The notes beneath the pieces are model-generated. The model saw only the letters and a list, made by a program, of their open reading frames with translations, was not told the DNA's origin and did not search any database. From Prochlorococcus sp. AG-347-E23 (GTDB lineage: Bacteria; Cyanobacteriota; Cyanobacteriia; PCC-6307; Cyanobiaceae), in NCBI GenBank assembly GCA_003281685.1, contig QCBH01000003.1, positions 1-48,233 of the forward strand: DNA of 48,233 bases. Direction: 5' to 3'. How positions within the stretch are numbered: position 1 is the stretch's first letter; every line of letters starts with the position of its first letter. The position numbers and the translations under genes are program-made. Shown here piece by piece: positions 31,103-41,015 of this stretch.

Positions 31103-32121
31103 TACTCTATTCGTGGATCTAAATATGCGATTAAAATATCAACGAAGAGATTTAAAGAAACTATAAGCATAGATGTAAAAATTACAATTCCTTGAACCAA
31201 GGTATAGTCTCTTTGAGAAATAGCTTCATGTAATCTTAAAGCTATACCTGGCCATGAAAAAGTCACCTCGAATAATAGAGCACCTCCTGCCAATGAGGCC
31301 ATAGTCAAGCCTGAAATAGTGACAATTGGCAATAGAGCATTAGGCAATGCATGGTTTAAAAATATTTTTTTCCTTGATATTCCTCTGCATATAGCAGCAT
31401 TTACATAATCACTTTTTAAAGTCTTATCCAAATTTACTCTTAATGAGCGGCTAAATATACCGCTTAATAAAAAGCCCAGGGTAATAGAAGGAAGTGCAAG
31501 ATGATAAAGAGTATCTTTCAAGGCAATAATATTATTTGAAAGAATACTATCTAAAACTAGAAAACCTGTAATTTGAGGTTGTTGCTGAAATATTGGAAAT
31601 CTCCCTCCAATTGGGGAAATATTAAAAAATACAGAAAATAATAATTGCGCTAACATTGCACCCCAAAAGGGAGGGATCGCATATGTAGCAATTCCTAATA
31701 TTCTCGCAATATAATCAGTCTTTTTCCCTCTATTTCTTAAGCCAAGTAATCCCAAAGGAAATCCTATTAGTGTGGCACTTAATATTGAAAAGAATCCTAG
31801 CTCAAGACTTGCAGGCAATGACTTAATAATAATATTAAGGACTGGCTCTTGGGTACTAAGAGATTGGCCAAAATCTAAGTGCAATATATTTTTAATATAT
31901 GAAAAATATTGATTTATTAAAGGTTCATTTAGACCCAACTTATTTCTTAGAAATTCCCTAGAAACCTCATCTGCACCAGATCCAAGAATGGCATCGACAG
32001 GATCGCCAGGAGCAACTCTTAATAAAATAAAAACTAATGAAGAAATTATCCATAACATTATAGGTATTAATGAAATTTTTAATAAGGAATAATTTATTAG
32101 TTTATTTAAATTTCTACTCAT
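31099..32121 (-). CDS. DppB-type peptide ABC transporter permease
   Basis: A 340-aa inner-membrane permease of the binding-protein-dependent family (DppB/OppB). It has the N-terminal VFILLRVAPGDPVDAILG and the EAA-loop region DYVNAAICRGISRKKIFLNH, then ALPIVTISG-like ALLPIVTISGLTMASLAGGA. Together with a DppC partner and ATPases it would import oligopeptides or similar molecules. Neither DppC nor the ATPases are adjacent, so they are elsewhere or the system uses shared ones. It overlaps the binding-protein gene by 8 nt, which indicates one transcript. Confidence 0.9.
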   Translation of the reverse strand: MSRNLNKLINYSLLKISLIPIMLWIISSLVFILLRVAPGDPVDAILGSGADEVSREFLRNKLGLNEPLINQYFSYIKNILHLDFGQSLSTQEPVLNIIIKSLPASLELGFFSILSATLIGFPLGLLGLRNRGKKTDYIARILGIATYAIPPFWGAMLAQLLFSVFFNISPIGGRFPIFQQQPQITGFLVLDSILSNNIIALKDTLYHLALPSITLGFLLSGIFSRSLRVNLDKTLKSDYVNAAICRGISRKKIFLNHALPNALLPIVTISGLTMASLAGGALLFEVTFSWPGIALRLHEAISQRDYTLVQGIVIFTSMLIVSLNLFVDILIAYLDPRIEY

Positions 32122-33685
32122 TAATTAACTCAAGATCACTCAATGAAATTATTCCTGCACCATTAAAAATAGGTTTTGATATTTTATTTTGTGACCAAGC
32201 TTTTTGAGAGGATATCCAAATAGGAATATAAGGTATTGAACTTGCTGCTATTTTTTCAATTTCAACAAGTTTTTCTAATCTTTTAATTCCACTTATTTTT
32301 TCACTCTCAAGAAATAAACTTTCCACTTTATTAGATCCCCAAAAACTACCGCTGTAAACTGATTCTCCTTTTTTACATATGCCATCAACTATTTCATTAC
32401 AACTTAAAAGAGGGGTGAGATAGGCCTCCGGATCTGAATAAGCCCCAGTCCAATCGAGAAGAACTGCCGTATAAATTCCTAAACTTAGATTCTTATAAAC
32501 TGTTGTAGATTCAACCCCATTGAGTTCAATATCAATACAATCTTTCAAAGAACTTTTAATTTCTTCTTGCCATGTCAGAGCAATAAGCTTGTCAGCTGGT
32601 ACATTCGATCTATAAGTAAGGGGTATTTTTAGAATGTTTCCATTGCAATAATTTTCTTTTTGCAATAACCTTCTCGCTTCTAAATAATCATATTTAGGCC
32701 ACAGTTCTTGATTATCTTTTTTTAATATCGGAGGAATAATTGATCTAGATGGCTTCCTTAATCCATAACTTACTTTCTCACTAATCAATTTTCTGTTAAG
32801 ACTTTTTGCCAAAGCAAGTCTTAAATTAAGATTACTTAAGGGATAAGAACTTGTTTTAAGGCTTATAAAACTTAATTCAGTAAAGGGGCTATTACCTTCA
32901 TTAAACTGCTTATTTTTGCTTAAATTATTTAAACTTTTTCTCTGACTATCATCAATTGAATTTGATAAAAGCACGTCAATTTGTTTACTTTTTAAAGCCC
33001 CAAAAAGAGAGGATGAATTTGAATATCCCACAAAATTAACACCATTATTCAAGGGCTTTTCACCCCAATAATTCAAATATGGATCAATTGATTGAACTTC
33101 ATTAGAAAAACTGGTTAGCACATACTTGCCAGTACCAACGAATTTTTCATTTAGAAACTTATCAGAATATTGTTTATAAAATTTAGGAGATATTGGAGTT
33201 AAATTTACTGATGTGAGTAAACCATTTAAAGAACTTGATGGTTTATTCAAATTTATTATGACTGAATATTCACTTGGCGTTTCTATTGATTTAATCTTAT
33301 TTCCTAAAATATAGTTCATCGTTCCAATTCTTTTGAATCTATCAAAAGTAAACTTCATAGCATTTGAGTTGAATGCAGTTCCATCGTGAAAAAAAACATT
33401 CTTTCTTAAATTGATAGTTATTTGAAGTCTATCCTTTGATATAACTGGCATCCCTGAGGCCAATTCAGGGATTAATTCTCCATCAGAATTTAATTCATAT
33501 AATGTGTCGCCAAGAGAACTGATTAATTGAATTGCTTTAAGAGTATTTGCTCTAGCTGGATCTAAAGATTCAATTTTTCCAGCACTTGCTACTATGATTT
33601 TTTTAGATATTCTTTTTGAGCCGCAAGAATTCTGTAAAAAAGAAATTAAAATAATAAGTATTGATAAAACAACTTTTTTTTTCAT
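32114..33685 (-). CDS. Peptide ABC transporter substrate-binding lipoprotein (SBP family 5)
   Basis: A 523-aa exported binding protein. A lipoprotein signal ends in the lipobox LQNSC (Cys21), so it is tethered to the membrane. The mature part starts KIIVASAGKIESLDPARANT, then has ELNSDGELIPELASGMPVIS, FHDGTAFNSNAMKFTFDR, and GTGKYVLTSF, as in OppA/DppA/NikA family 5 proteins. The ligand is not known; peptides are likely but other solutes are possible. It overlaps the small upstream gene by 4 nt and the permease by 8 nt. Confidence 0.9.
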   Translation of the reverse strand: MKKKVVLSILIILISFLQNSCGSKRISKKIIVASAGKIESLDPARANTLKAIQLISSLGDTLYELNSDGELIPELASGMPVISKDRLQITINLRKNVFFHDGTAFNSNAMKFTFDRFKRIGTMNYILGNKIKSIETPSEYSVIINLNKPSSSLNGLLTSVNLTPISPKFYKQYSDKFLNEKFVGTGKYVLTSFSNEVQSIDPYLNYWGEKPLNNGVNFVGYSNSSSLFGALKSKQIDVLLSNSIDDSQRKSLNNLSKNKQFNEGNSPFTELSFISLKTSSYPLSNLNLRLALAKSLNRKLISEKVSYGLRKPSRSIIPPILKKDNQELWPKYDYLEARRLLQKENYCNGNILKIPLTYRSNVPADKLIALTWQEEIKSSLKDCIDIELNGVESTTVYKNLSLGIYTAVLLDWTGAYSDPEAYLTPLLSCNEIVDGICKKGESVYSGSFWGSNKVESLFLESEKISGIKRLEKLVEIEKIAASSIPYIPIWISSQKAWSQNKISKPIFNGAGIISLSDLELINE

Positions 33686-33975
33686 ATTTCATAATTACTT
33701 AATTTTTCTGAATAATTATTTGAGCAGAAAATTTGTAAGGTTATTTGACTTATTTCTAAAGCAAATGTTTTTTTAGAATTAAAAGCAAAAGGCCACTCTC
33801 TCACCCAACAAATTTCTTTACCTATATTTAAACCAATTACTTGAAAAGTCTTATTGCTATTCTTAATTTTTACACAAGCACCTTTATAAAGGTTTTCAGA
33901 AAAAATTAAATTATTATTTTCATTATTATTACCTATTAGTTTTGAATGAATCATTAAGGTGCTAAAACCAAACAC
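33682..33975 (-). CDS. Small protein co-transcribed with the peptide transporter
   Basis: A 97-aa soluble protein, first gene of the transporter operon (its stop overlaps the start of the lipoprotein gene). It is beta-rich, with CVKIKNSNKTFQVIGLNIGK and EICWVREWPFAFNSKKTFAL. An ATG seven codons further in (33954) is an alternative start. I recognise no family and cannot say whether it acts with the transporter. Confidence 0.6.
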   Translation of the reverse strand: MFGFSTLMIHSKLIGNNNENNNLIFSENLYKGACVKIKNSNKTFQVIGLNIGKEICWVREWPFAFNSKKTFALEISQITLQIFCSNNYSEKLSNYEI

Positions 33976-34024
33976 TTACTTTCTTCGGTTTACCAAGCTA
34001 TAAAGAAATTTGCAAACTATATTT

Positions 34025-35326
34025 TTAAATACAACTTAATTGACTTGCAATAATTTTGACTTCATTTAGCGAATTTATTTCATCTTTCGATCTCTCAAAA
34101 TCTCCATTATTCACCTCATGAGTAATAACGACAATTTCAGCCTTATCCTCACTAGCATCAAGTTGAACAATTGATTCGATTGATACATTATTCTTTCCAA
34201 AAATGTCTCCAATCTTTCCTATGACACCTGGACTATCAAGGCAAATAATTCTAAGGTAATTTTTTTTATTTATTTGTGAAGAACCTATGATATGACAGTT
34301 TCTCCAGAAATCAAATGATAATAATGGATCAATTGAATTATTATTTTTTTCTGAGGCAGCATGCAGATTTAATATATCTGATACTACTGATGCAGCAGTT
34401 GGACCACTCCCTGCACCAGGACCATACAACATTATTTCTCCAAGAGGATCGGCCTCTATCAATAATGCATTATAAACTCCCATAACTGTAGCTAATGGAT
34501 GAGATTTTGGAATCAAGGAAGGTCCTACCCAAATATTCAGTGCAAGTGAATCATTACTATTAATTTGCTGTCTTTCTGAAAGAGCCAAAAGTTTTATTTC
34601 AAATCCTAATTTATTGGCATATTCTATATCCTTTAGATTAATGTTACTAATGCCCTCTGAATGTATTTCATCTCTTTTGATTTTCCCTCCAAATGCGAGT
34701 TCACTAAGAATAGAAATCTTATCAGCAGCGTCATGCCCTTCAACATCTGCCGTTGGATCTAGTTCTGCATACCCAAGGCTTTGAGCCAATTTTAATGTTT
34801 CCTTATAATCAGCTTTTTCGTTAGCCATCTTAGAAAGAATAAAATTTGTTGTGCCATTTATTATCCCAACCATTTTTTTTATGCTGTTACTTTTTAATGA
34901 TCTTTTTAATGGTTCAATTATTGGAATCCCTCCGCAGACTGCTGCCTCTGACAATATATAAACCCCTTCTTTAGAAGCAGTTTTGTATATTTCTTCTCCA
35001 TATCTTGCAATTACTGCTTTATTTGCCGTAACAACAGATTTACTTGATTTTAATGATCGCAGAATAATATCTTTCGCCAATTCAACTCCTCCCATTACTT
35101 CAACAATTACATCTATGGAGGGATCATTAATTAATTCAAATGGATCATCAGTTAATAAATTATTATCTAGCTCAATATCCCTTTTTTTAGTAAGATCTTT
35201 AACTGCTATTTTTGCAATTTCTATTTCTTTTAGAATTGGATGTGAATCAATTTCAGAACTTAATATCTTATAGATCCCTGAACCCACAGTTCCAAAACCT
35301 ACGATGCCAATTTTGCATTTTCTCAT
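34025..35326 (-). CDS. hom: Homoserine dehydrogenase
   Basis: A 433-aa enzyme that reduces aspartate-semialdehyde to homoserine with NAD(P)H, the branch point to threonine and methionine. It has the Rossmann start IGIVGFGTVGSGIY, VVTANKAVIARYGEEI, EAAVCGGIPII, the catalytic block GYAELDPTADVEGHDAADKI and GPGAGSGPTA. A C-terminal ACT domain (from about 355, DSPGVIGKIGDIFGKNNVSI) suggests feedback control by threonine. Single-function homologue; no aspartokinase domain is present. Length is normal. Confidence 0.96.
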   Translation of the reverse strand: MRKCKIGIVGFGTVGSGIYKILSSEIDSHPILKEIEIAKIAVKDLTKKRDIELDNNLLTDDPFELINDPSIDVIVEVMGGVELAKDIILRSLKSSKSVVTANKAVIARYGEEIYKTASKEGVYILSEAAVCGGIPIIEPLKRSLKSNSIKKMVGIINGTTNFILSKMANEKADYKETLKLAQSLGYAELDPTADVEGHDAADKISILSELAFGGKIKRDEIHSEGISNINLKDIEYANKLGFEIKLLALSERQQINSNDSLALNIWVGPSLIPKSHPLATVMGVYNALLIEADPLGEIMLYGPGAGSGPTAASVVSDILNLHAASEKNNNSIDPLLSFDFWRNCHIIGSSQINKKNYLRIICLDSPGVIGKIGDIFGKNNVSIESIVQLDASEDKAEIVVITHEVNNGDFERSKDEINSLNEVKIIASQLSCI

Positions 35327-35368
35327 TTTTATTTCTTTTACTCTGAATTTAATTTTATATTATTAGAC

Positions 35369-35788
35369 CTACAAAAATTCATTTGCTTGAGACTGCATTT
35401 TCAATAATATGTTTAAAAAACCATTTGATCGTGAGGGAGTTAAGCTTGCTTTCAAACCAGTATCTTCTATAAATTTTTTATCTATTTCAACAACTTCATT
35501 TGGTGTTAACTCATTTAATCCACTAATTAGAAATGCCAATAAACCTTTTGTTATGAGAGCATCAGAATATCCTTCCCAAATTAATTTACCGGCTTTAATA
35601 GTTGCCTTAACAAAAACTTCTGAAACGCATCCCTTAACCTTATTTTCTTCAATAAGGATCTCACTTTCTGGTTTTTTTAATTTTTTACCTAACCACAAAA
35701 TGTATTCATATTTTCTTTTTGGATCCTCTGATTTCTTCAACTTTTCAACTAATTTTGATAAGTTATTGTATTTTTCTTCATTTTCCAT
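35369..35788 (-). CDS. sufE: Cysteine desulphuration protein SufE
   Basis: A 139-aa SufE. It accepts persulphide sulphur from the cysteine desulphurase SufS and passes it to SufBCD for Fe-S cluster assembly. The key Cys lies in VKGCVSEVFV (about 46-55), and the fold-defining RKYEYILWLGKKL, IWEGYSDALITKGLLAFLIS and LTPSRSNGFLNILLKM blocks are all present. The sufBCDS genes are not in this window. Confidence 0.93.
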   Translation of the reverse strand: MENEEKYNNLSKLVEKLKKSEDPKRKYEYILWLGKKLKKPESEILIEENKVKGCVSEVFVKATIKAGKLIWEGYSDALITKGLLAFLISGLNELTPNEVVEIDKKFIEDTGLKASLTPSRSNGFLNILLKMQSQANEFL

Positions 35789-35828
35789 TTTTTAAAAAAC
35801 TATTAATAAACCACTTATAGATCTTTTA

Positions 35829-36386
35829 TTATACAAATATTTCTTTTTCTGTGATAAAGCCTGATAAGGGAATATCCCACTCAGCTTTGGTTAATGGAAA
35901 AGTACTTACACAATTGGAAGTTAATACTCCTATGCATGGAACATTCCTCCAATTTTTATCCCTCCTTAATTTATCAAAATACCCCCCTCCATAACCTAAT
36001 CTAATTAAATTCTTATCTACAGAAAGACATGGAACAAGTATCATGTTTATCTGCTTATGACTTAATGAAAAAGAGTTATTTGGACTTAGTATCCCTTCAG
36101 AGTCTCTCGTAAGAGGTCTTTCATCCCATGGATAAAATAACAACTCTTTTTTATCTTTACATCTTGGCAAGGCTAAAGAAATTTTTTCCTTAAGACACCT
36201 AATATCTACTTCATTATTTAGTGGCCAATATATAGCTATGTAACCAATTTTTTTATATTCTTTAACAAAGTTATCAACATATAATCTTACATTCTTTGCT
36301 ACATTTTCTTTTTGATTAAGAGAGATCTCATTTCTGAGTTTTCTATATTTATCCCTCTCCAATTTCTTTCTTTCAAAAATAGTCAT
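35829..36386 (-). CDS. 5-formyltetrahydrofolate cyclo-ligase
   Basis: A 185-aa enzyme (MTHFS) that converts 5-formyl-THF to 5,10-methenyl-THF with ATP. It shows the N-terminal helix with RKLRNEISL, IAIYWPLNNEVDI, and the diagnostic LGYGGGYFDKLRRD nucleotide and Mg site. Length is normal. It ends 9 bp after the ruvC gene's end as part of a run of minus-strand housekeeping genes. Confidence 0.93.
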   Translation of the reverse strand: MTIFERKKLERDKYRKLRNEISLNQKENVAKNVRLYVDNFVKEYKKIGYIAIYWPLNNEVDIRCLKEKISLALPRCKDKKELLFYPWDERPLTRDSEGILSPNNSFSLSHKQINMILVPCLSVDKNLIRLGYGGGYFDKLRRDKNWRNVPCIGVLTSNCVSTFPLTKAEWDIPLSGFITEKEIFV

Positions 36387-36395
36387 ATTGAATAT

Positions 36396-36869
36396 TCAGT
36401 TGAAGCCTTCTTCATTTAATTTTGTTAGTGCTATAGCCAATGCATCCGCTGAATCATCAGGTTTTGGAGGTTTGTCAAGATCTAAGTTATACATAACGGC
36501 ATCAAGAATATCTTTCTTAGTTGCCTTTCCAGACCCAGCAATTGTTAATTTTATCTGAGCAGGAGAATATTCACTAACATGAATTTTTTTTGAGGCTAAT
36601 ACCATCATAATCACCCCTCTAGCCTGAACCACACTAATAGTAGTGCTTGACCTGTAAAAGAAAAATTTTTCTACAGCCGCTGCAGTTGGATTCCAATGAT
36701 TTATTAATTCATTAAGATCCCTAAATATCTCATAAAGTCTATCTTCTTCTTTTTTATCTTTACCTGTTTCAATAATCCCGCAATCTAATAATATCTTTCT
36801 TTCATTTTCTATTTCAATTATTCCATAACCAACTCTTGCTAATCCAGGGTCAATCCCAATTATTCTCAC
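36396..36869 (-). CDS. ruvC: Holliday-junction resolvase RuvC
   Basis: A 157-aa nuclease that cuts Holliday junctions during recombination. The acidic active site is recognisable: Asp7 in [13 protein letters not shown], Glu67 in [11 protein letters not shown], and the Asp pair in [12 protein letters not shown]. It lies only 2 nt after the chlI stop on the same strand, so it is co-transcribed with it. Confidence 0.95.
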   Translation of the reverse strand: MRIIGIDPGLARVGYGIIEIENERKILLDCGIIETGKDKKEEDRLYEIFRDLNELINHWNPTAAAVEKFFFYRSSTTISVVQARGVIMMVLASKKIHVSEYSPAQIKLTIAGSGKATKKDILDAVMYNLDLDKPPKPDDSADALAIALTKLNEEGFN

Positions 36870-36871
36870 TG

Positions 36872-37963
36872 TTATTGAGCTTCAGTAGACAATTGAAATC
36901 TTGAAAGATTTTCTTTTTCTTCTAAATCGAATACTTTACAAAAAGCTTGAATAACTTTTTCACCTGAATCAACTTGTTCTAAAGGATCTTTTCTTAGTCT
37001 ATGTCTTAAAGAACAAGAAATAACCCTTGCTATGTCATCTTCTTCCACTTCAGTTCTGCCCTCAAAGGCTGCAATTGCCCTTGCAGACCTATTTGTAACA
37101 ATATCTCCACGTAAACCATCAACATCTAGTTCTCCGCAGATTGCAGATATATTCAATCTTAGGTCATCGTCCATTTGAACAGAATTTAATATTTCTTGGG
37201 CTTTAATAACCTTTTGTTGAAGTTCATCCTGTTGTTTCTCTACACTTAATGAAAACTCATCAGGATTATCGTCAAAAGAAGTTCTTTGATCTACTACTTG
37301 AACTCTTAATTCAGCATCTCTAACTGTCTTAACCTCAACACTCATTCCAAACCTATCCAATAGTTGAGGTCTTAATTCACCTTCTTCTGGATTGCCTGAA
37401 CCAATAAGGACAAATCTCGCAGGATGTCGAACTGAAACTCCCTCCCTTTCAACTGTATTCCATCCTGAAGCAGCCGAATCTAGGAGTACATCAACTAAAT
37501 GATCATCAAGCAAATTCACTTCATCAACGTATAATAAACCCCTATTTGCTTTAGCCAATAAACCAGGTTCAAATGCCTTAACACCTTCACTCAAAGCCTT
37601 CTCTATATCAATGGTTCCACAAAGCCTGTCTTCAGTAGCCCCTAAAGGCAAGTCAACCATAGGTACTTGTTTTTGAATACTCTCTAGATTTTCTCCTTGG
37701 GAAATTTTTTCCAAAACTTCTTTACTTTGTAAATCAGGATCGACTAGAGAACTATTATAAGGATCGTCTTTTACAACATCGATTGCAGGCAACAAATCAG
37801 CTAAGGCTCTTATTGTAGTAGACTTTCCAGTCCCTCTATCACCCATTATCATCACTCCTCCAATTCTTGGGTCAATAACATTTAACAAGAGAGCCAATTT
37901 CATTTCTTCTTGACCAATTACTGCTGTAAAAGGAAAAACTCTTCTTTTCTTTGTTGTAGGCAC
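36872..37963 (-). CDS. chlI: Magnesium chelatase subunit ChlI
   Basis: A 363-aa AAA+ ATPase subunit that powers insertion of Mg2+ into protoporphyrin IX, the first committed step to chlorophyll. Walker A is GDRGTGKST (41-49); [26 protein letters not shown], the Walker [17 protein letters not shown] and the [28 protein letters not shown] sensor region ([20 protein letters not shown]) are clear. It works with ChlD and ChlH. Length is normal. A 109-bp gap with no recognisable element separates it from the methylase downstream in the coordinate sense. Confidence 0.97.
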   Translation of the reverse strand: MPTTKKRRVFPFTAVIGQEEMKLALLLNVIDPRIGGVMIMGDRGTGKSTTIRALADLLPAIDVVKDDPYNSSLVDPDLQSKEVLEKISQGENLESIQKQVPMVDLPLGATEDRLCGTIDIEKALSEGVKAFEPGLLAKANRGLLYVDEVNLLDDHLVDVLLDSAASGWNTVEREGVSVRHPARFVLIGSGNPEEGELRPQLLDRFGMSVEVKTVRDAELRVQVVDQRTSFDDNPDEFSLSVEKQQDELQQKVIKAQEILNSVQMDDDLRLNISAICGELDVDGLRGDIVTNRSARAIAAFEGRTEVEEDDIARVISCSLRHRLRKDPLEQVDSGEKVIQAFCKVFDLEEKENLSRFQLSTEAQ

Positions 37964-38072
37964 AGTTTTAGTTTTCTTAAATATTCAAATAATCAATAGA
38001 TGTTACTTCAGAAAATGTTTTTAGTAAATATCCCCATCAAATTAAAACAACAATAACTAATCAAACTTATAC

Positions 38073-38825
38073 TTACTTATTTTTTTTAGAATTGTTCAAA
38101 AACCAGTTTATTTGATGCACAATTCCTCTTAAAACATTTATTTCGTGCCTTGATGTATTTACCCTCAAGATAAAATTCTTAAATTTACCGATTTTTGCCT
38201 TAGAAGTATGTTTTAAGAGATATCCAACTCTTAAAAGCATTTCCTCTATCTCCAGAAATGTATCATGTACTTCTTTCGATGATGCTAAGTTAAAAACTTT
38301 TAAATCATTCTTTAAATTCTTTTTAGAAGATTTATTTAATTCATACAATACTATTGAAACTGCGTGGGAAAGATTTAATGAAGGATTATTCTGAGAAGTT
38401 TGAATTTTAAAAGTTTTATTTGCCAGAAGCAATTCACTATTAGTTAAACCTCTATCTTCTCTTCCAAATATAATTGCTAAATTATTTATCCTTTTAAAGG
38501 ATAAAGTCCAATCAAATATATCTTCAGAAGATGCAAAAAATGAATCTTTATTTACATCAATCCTTCCACAAGATGCTAGAACCAAATCACAATCTAAGAT
38601 TGCTTTTTGAAGATCATCAAAAACCTTACAATGTTCAAGAAATTTTTGACCTTTAAGGGCCATTTTTTTTGCTTCTAATGATAATATATCGCATTTCGGA
38701 GAAACAATTCTTAATTCATCAACTTCAAAGTTTGAGCACAATCTAGCAACGCTCCCTACATTTAAAGGGCCATTTGGTTCAACTAATATTACTTTTAAAT
38801 TAGAAAAATTTTTCCCAAAAATCAT
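38073..38825 (-). CDS. TrmJ-like SpoU-class tRNA/rRNA 2'-O-methyltransferase
   Basis: A 250-aa knotted SpoU-family methyltransferase. It has the N-terminal VEPNGPLNVGSVARLCSNF and the knot motifs IIFGREDRGLTNSEL and NPSLNLSHAVSIVLYEL of the TrmJ subgroup, which methylates position 32 of tRNA. The C-terminal extension (about 170-250) fits TrmJ. Its ATG overlaps the cytM stop by 4 nt (ATGA), so they are translationally coupled. Confidence 0.88.
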   Translation of the reverse strand: MIFGKNFSNLKVILVEPNGPLNVGSVARLCSNFEVDELRIVSPKCDILSLEAKKMALKGQKFLEHCKVFDDLQKAILDCDLVLASCGRIDVNKDSFFASSEDIFDWTLSFKRINNLAIIFGREDRGLTNSELLLANKTFKIQTSQNNPSLNLSHAVSIVLYELNKSSKKNLKNDLKVFNLASSKEVHDTFLEIEEMLLRVGYLLKHTSKAKIGKFKNFILRVNTSRHEINVLRGIVHQINWFLNNSKKNK

Positions 38826-39208
38826 TTAAGGCTATGAAGATATTTTAATAAATTGGACATATTTACAGGATCAATATCAAAACTCGGCATAGGAGGTGTT
38901 AGGCCTCCAGTAACTTGTTTAATTATCTCTCTATCATTAAGACGCTGAGTTATTGAGTGTAAGTCTGGGCCCACTAATCCTCTTGCTGTAATTCCATGAC
39001 ATCCAACACAATTTATCTTAAAAAGAGCATCTCCTTCCTCAGCAGAGCCATTAAGCTCAAGAGTTTCCATAATATATTTGTTATTTTCATGATGATTTAT
39101 GAAAAATATTGAAAAACAAATTAACAAAACTCCAAATATGATAAAAACAATTTTTAAGAAATCTCTTTTAAAGTCTCTTTCTGCTGCAGTTGATGAAGAT
39201 GTTGACAC
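38822..39208 (-). CDS. cytM: Cytochrome cM
   Basis: A 128-aa c-type cytochrome with an N-terminal membrane anchor (about 18-37) and one haem site CVGCH (67-71) followed by GLVGPDLHSITQRL and the distal Met in TPPMPSFD (Met107). The uncleaved anchor, small size and anchor-then-haem order fit the cyanobacterial cytochrome cM. It is thought to divert electrons under stress or low-light heterotrophic conditions; its partners are still debated. Coupled to the trmJ-like gene by a 4-nt overlap. Divergent from petG with a 54-bp gap. Confidence 0.88.
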   Translation of the reverse strand: MSTSSSTAAERDFKRDFLKIVFIIFGVLLICFSIFFINHHENNKYIMETLELNGSAEEGDALFKINCVGCHGITARGLVGPDLHSITQRLNDREIIKQVTGGLTPPMPSFDIDPVNMSNLLKYLHSLK

Positions 39209-39262
39209 AAAAAATAGTCTCTATGTAACAATTGTGAATAAGAAATTAAAAAAAGGCAAAAA

Positions 39263-39382
39263 ATGATCGAGCCTCTTCTATGTGGAATTGTTTTAGGTTT
39301 AGTTCCAATAACTCTTCTTGGATTATTCGTAAGTGCATGGAATCAATACAGAAGAGGTTCAGGGATGCTGGACATTGATTAA
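39263..39382 (+). CDS. petG: Cytochrome b6f complex subunit PetG
   Basis: A 39-aa ORF from ATG 39263 to TAA 39382. The sequence [20 protein letters not shown] followed by [12 protein letters not shown] is the single-span PetG subunit, required for stability of the cytochrome b6f complex. Its last 24 nt overlap the end of rsmD on the other strand. The end is [10 protein letters not shown], as expected. Confidence 0.96.
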   Translation: MIEPLLCGIVLGLVPITLLGLFVSAWNQYRRGSGMLDID

Positions 39383-39958
39383 AAATGTTAATCTTGACTG
39401 ACCATAGTTTCTTATATCTATAGTTTCCCACAAAGTACTTTTTTTAATAAATAGGTTTGGAGAATGTTCACAAATAACTATTGTATCTTTTTTTAAAAAA
39501 TTACAATTAAATATTTGATTTAAAACTAATTCATGGAAATCTACGTCGTATGGAGGATCTAGATAAACGAAATCAAATTTTAATTTGTTTAAATCCATAT
39601 TTTTAGATGATAAGTTTCTCTCATAATTTGGTTTTGTCCATTTCAGAACGTCTTTACAAATAACTTCTATATCACTTCTCCTATTCTCTATATTCTCCAA
39701 CTTAAGTAAATTTTCTAAGCAAATTTTTGAGTTGATTTTGTTTTTTTCAATTGCAAGTATTTTTCTTGCCCCGTGATTATAGGCTTCACAAGATATGGCC
39801 CCTGTTCCACTAAATAAATCTAACCAGTTACTATTTTCAACTCTTTTGTTCAATATATTAAATATTGCCTCTCTCACTCTCAAAGTTGTAGGTCTAGTAT
39901 AAGAATCATTTGGACTTTGGAGTTTTTTACCACCTATTAATCTTAAGTTTGTCTTCAT
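39359..39958 (-). CDS. rsmD: 16S rRNA (guanine-966-N2)-methyltransferase RsmD
   Basis: A 199-aa SAM-dependent methyltransferase. It has [26 protein letters not shown], the SAM site [20 protein letters not shown] and the catalytic FVYLDPPYD. RsmD methylates G966 of 16S rRNA in the 30S subunit. The C-terminus (FLINVQHP) runs 24 nt into petG on the opposite strand. It starts 13 bp after the hisH stop and is on the same strand. Confidence 0.92.
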   Translation of the reverse strand: MKTNLRLIGGKKLQSPNDSYTRPTTLRVREAIFNILNKRVENSNWLDLFSGTGAISCEAYNHGARKILAIEKNKINSKICLENLLKLENIENRRSDIEVICKDVLKWTKPNYERNLSSKNMDLNKLKFDFVYLDPPYDVDFHELVLNQIFNCNFLKKDTIVICEHSPNLFIKKSTLWETIDIRNYGQSRLTFLINVQHP

Positions 39959-39971
39959 CTGTAATTATCAA

Positions 39972-40589
39972 TTATTGAATATTACTAAGCCATCTTCTCA
40001 AAAGTTTTTCGCCGGTTTTCCCAGATTTTTCCGGATGAAATTGACAGGCCAATAAATTATCTTTCTCAATCATTGCAGTTAATTTTTCGGAACCATAATC
40101 AACCTGAGCTGCAATAATCTTTGAATCATCTGGGATTGCATGATAGGAATGTACAAAATAGACCCAATTATTTAATTCTTTTAGCTTTAATAAAGTATTT
40201 GTTTTTGTAGGTAAAAGTTGACACCAACCAATGTGTGGGATTCTTTGGTTAGCAATATTAGGAATTTTTTGTATTTTTCCCTTTAAAATTCCCAGCCCTT
40301 GAACCTCTCCCTCATCACTAGATTCAAAAAGGAGTTGCAGACCTAAACATATCCCCAAAAAAGACTTCCCACTTTTAATCCAATTTTTCAAATCAGTTAT
40401 CAAATCAGTATCTATAAGATTATTCATGGCTGGATCAAAGGCTCCAACCCCAGGAAGTATTAACGCCTTACAAAGCTTAGAATCATTAAAGTTTTTTATT
40501 AAAATAATTTCTTCTCCAAGACCTTCTAGAGATTTTGTTACAGAATGAATATTACCCATCCCATAGTCTATTAGTCCAATTTTGTGCAA
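39972..40589 (-). CDS. hisH: Imidazole glycerol phosphate synthase glutamine amidotransferase subunit
   Basis: A 205-aa class I glutamine amidotransferase that supplies ammonia to HisF in histidine synthesis. It has IGLIDYGMGNIHSV at the N-terminus, the nucleophile Cys81 in FLGICLGLQLLFESS, and His186 and Glu188 in QFHPEKSG. All catalytic residues are present. trxA lies upstream on the same strand with an 11-bp gap. Confidence 0.96.
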   Translation of the reverse strand: MHKIGLIDYGMGNIHSVTKSLEGLGEEIILIKNFNDSKLCKALILPGVGAFDPAMNNLIDTDLITDLKNWIKSGKSFLGICLGLQLLFESSDEGEVQGLGILKGKIQKIPNIANQRIPHIGWCQLLPTKTNTLLKLKELNNWVYFVHSYHAIPDDSKIIAAQVDYGSEKLTAMIEKDNLLACQFHPEKSGKTGEKLLRRWLSNIQ

Positions 40590-40600
40590 AGCTTTTAAAT

Positions 40601-40924
40601 TTATAAATGCTTAGTTAAAGTGCTCGAAAGAGTTGCTTTTGGCACAGCACCAACAACGGTATCAACCTTTTGACCTCCTTTAAAGATCATTAATGTAGGA
40701 ATACTTCTAATTCCGTATTGACTGGCAACATTTGGATTCTCATCTGTGTTTAATTTAAAAACTTTAATTTTACCTTCAAAGTCTTTTGAGATTTCTTCCA
40801 CAACTGGTGCGACCATCCTACATGGACCGCACCATGGTGCCCAAAAATCAACCAATACTGGTAGATCACTTTGCAGTACATCCTTGTCAAATGAAGAATC
40901 AGTTACGGCTGGAGCTGATGACAT
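40601..40924 (-). CDS. trxA: Thioredoxin
   Basis: A 107-aa m-type-like thioredoxin with the WCGPC active site (Cys32 and Cys35), [20 protein letters not shown] and the cis-Pro [13 protein letters not shown]. It carries electrons to target enzymes of carbon fixation and stress response. The gene is the neighbour of Yfr1, which lies between it and guaB3. Confidence 0.96.
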   Translation of the reverse strand: MSSAPAVTDSSFDKDVLQSDLPVLVDFWAPWCGPCRMVAPVVEEISKDFEGKIKVFKLNTDENPNVASQYGIRSIPTLMIFKGGQKVDTVVGAVPKATLSSTLTKHL

Positions 40925-41015
40925 AATTTAAGTATTCCTTTTTGAAAATTTAGCAGGCAATTCTTTTAAGTGATGATTTCATTACAGATAAAATAATATA
41001 AGTAACAAAATATCT

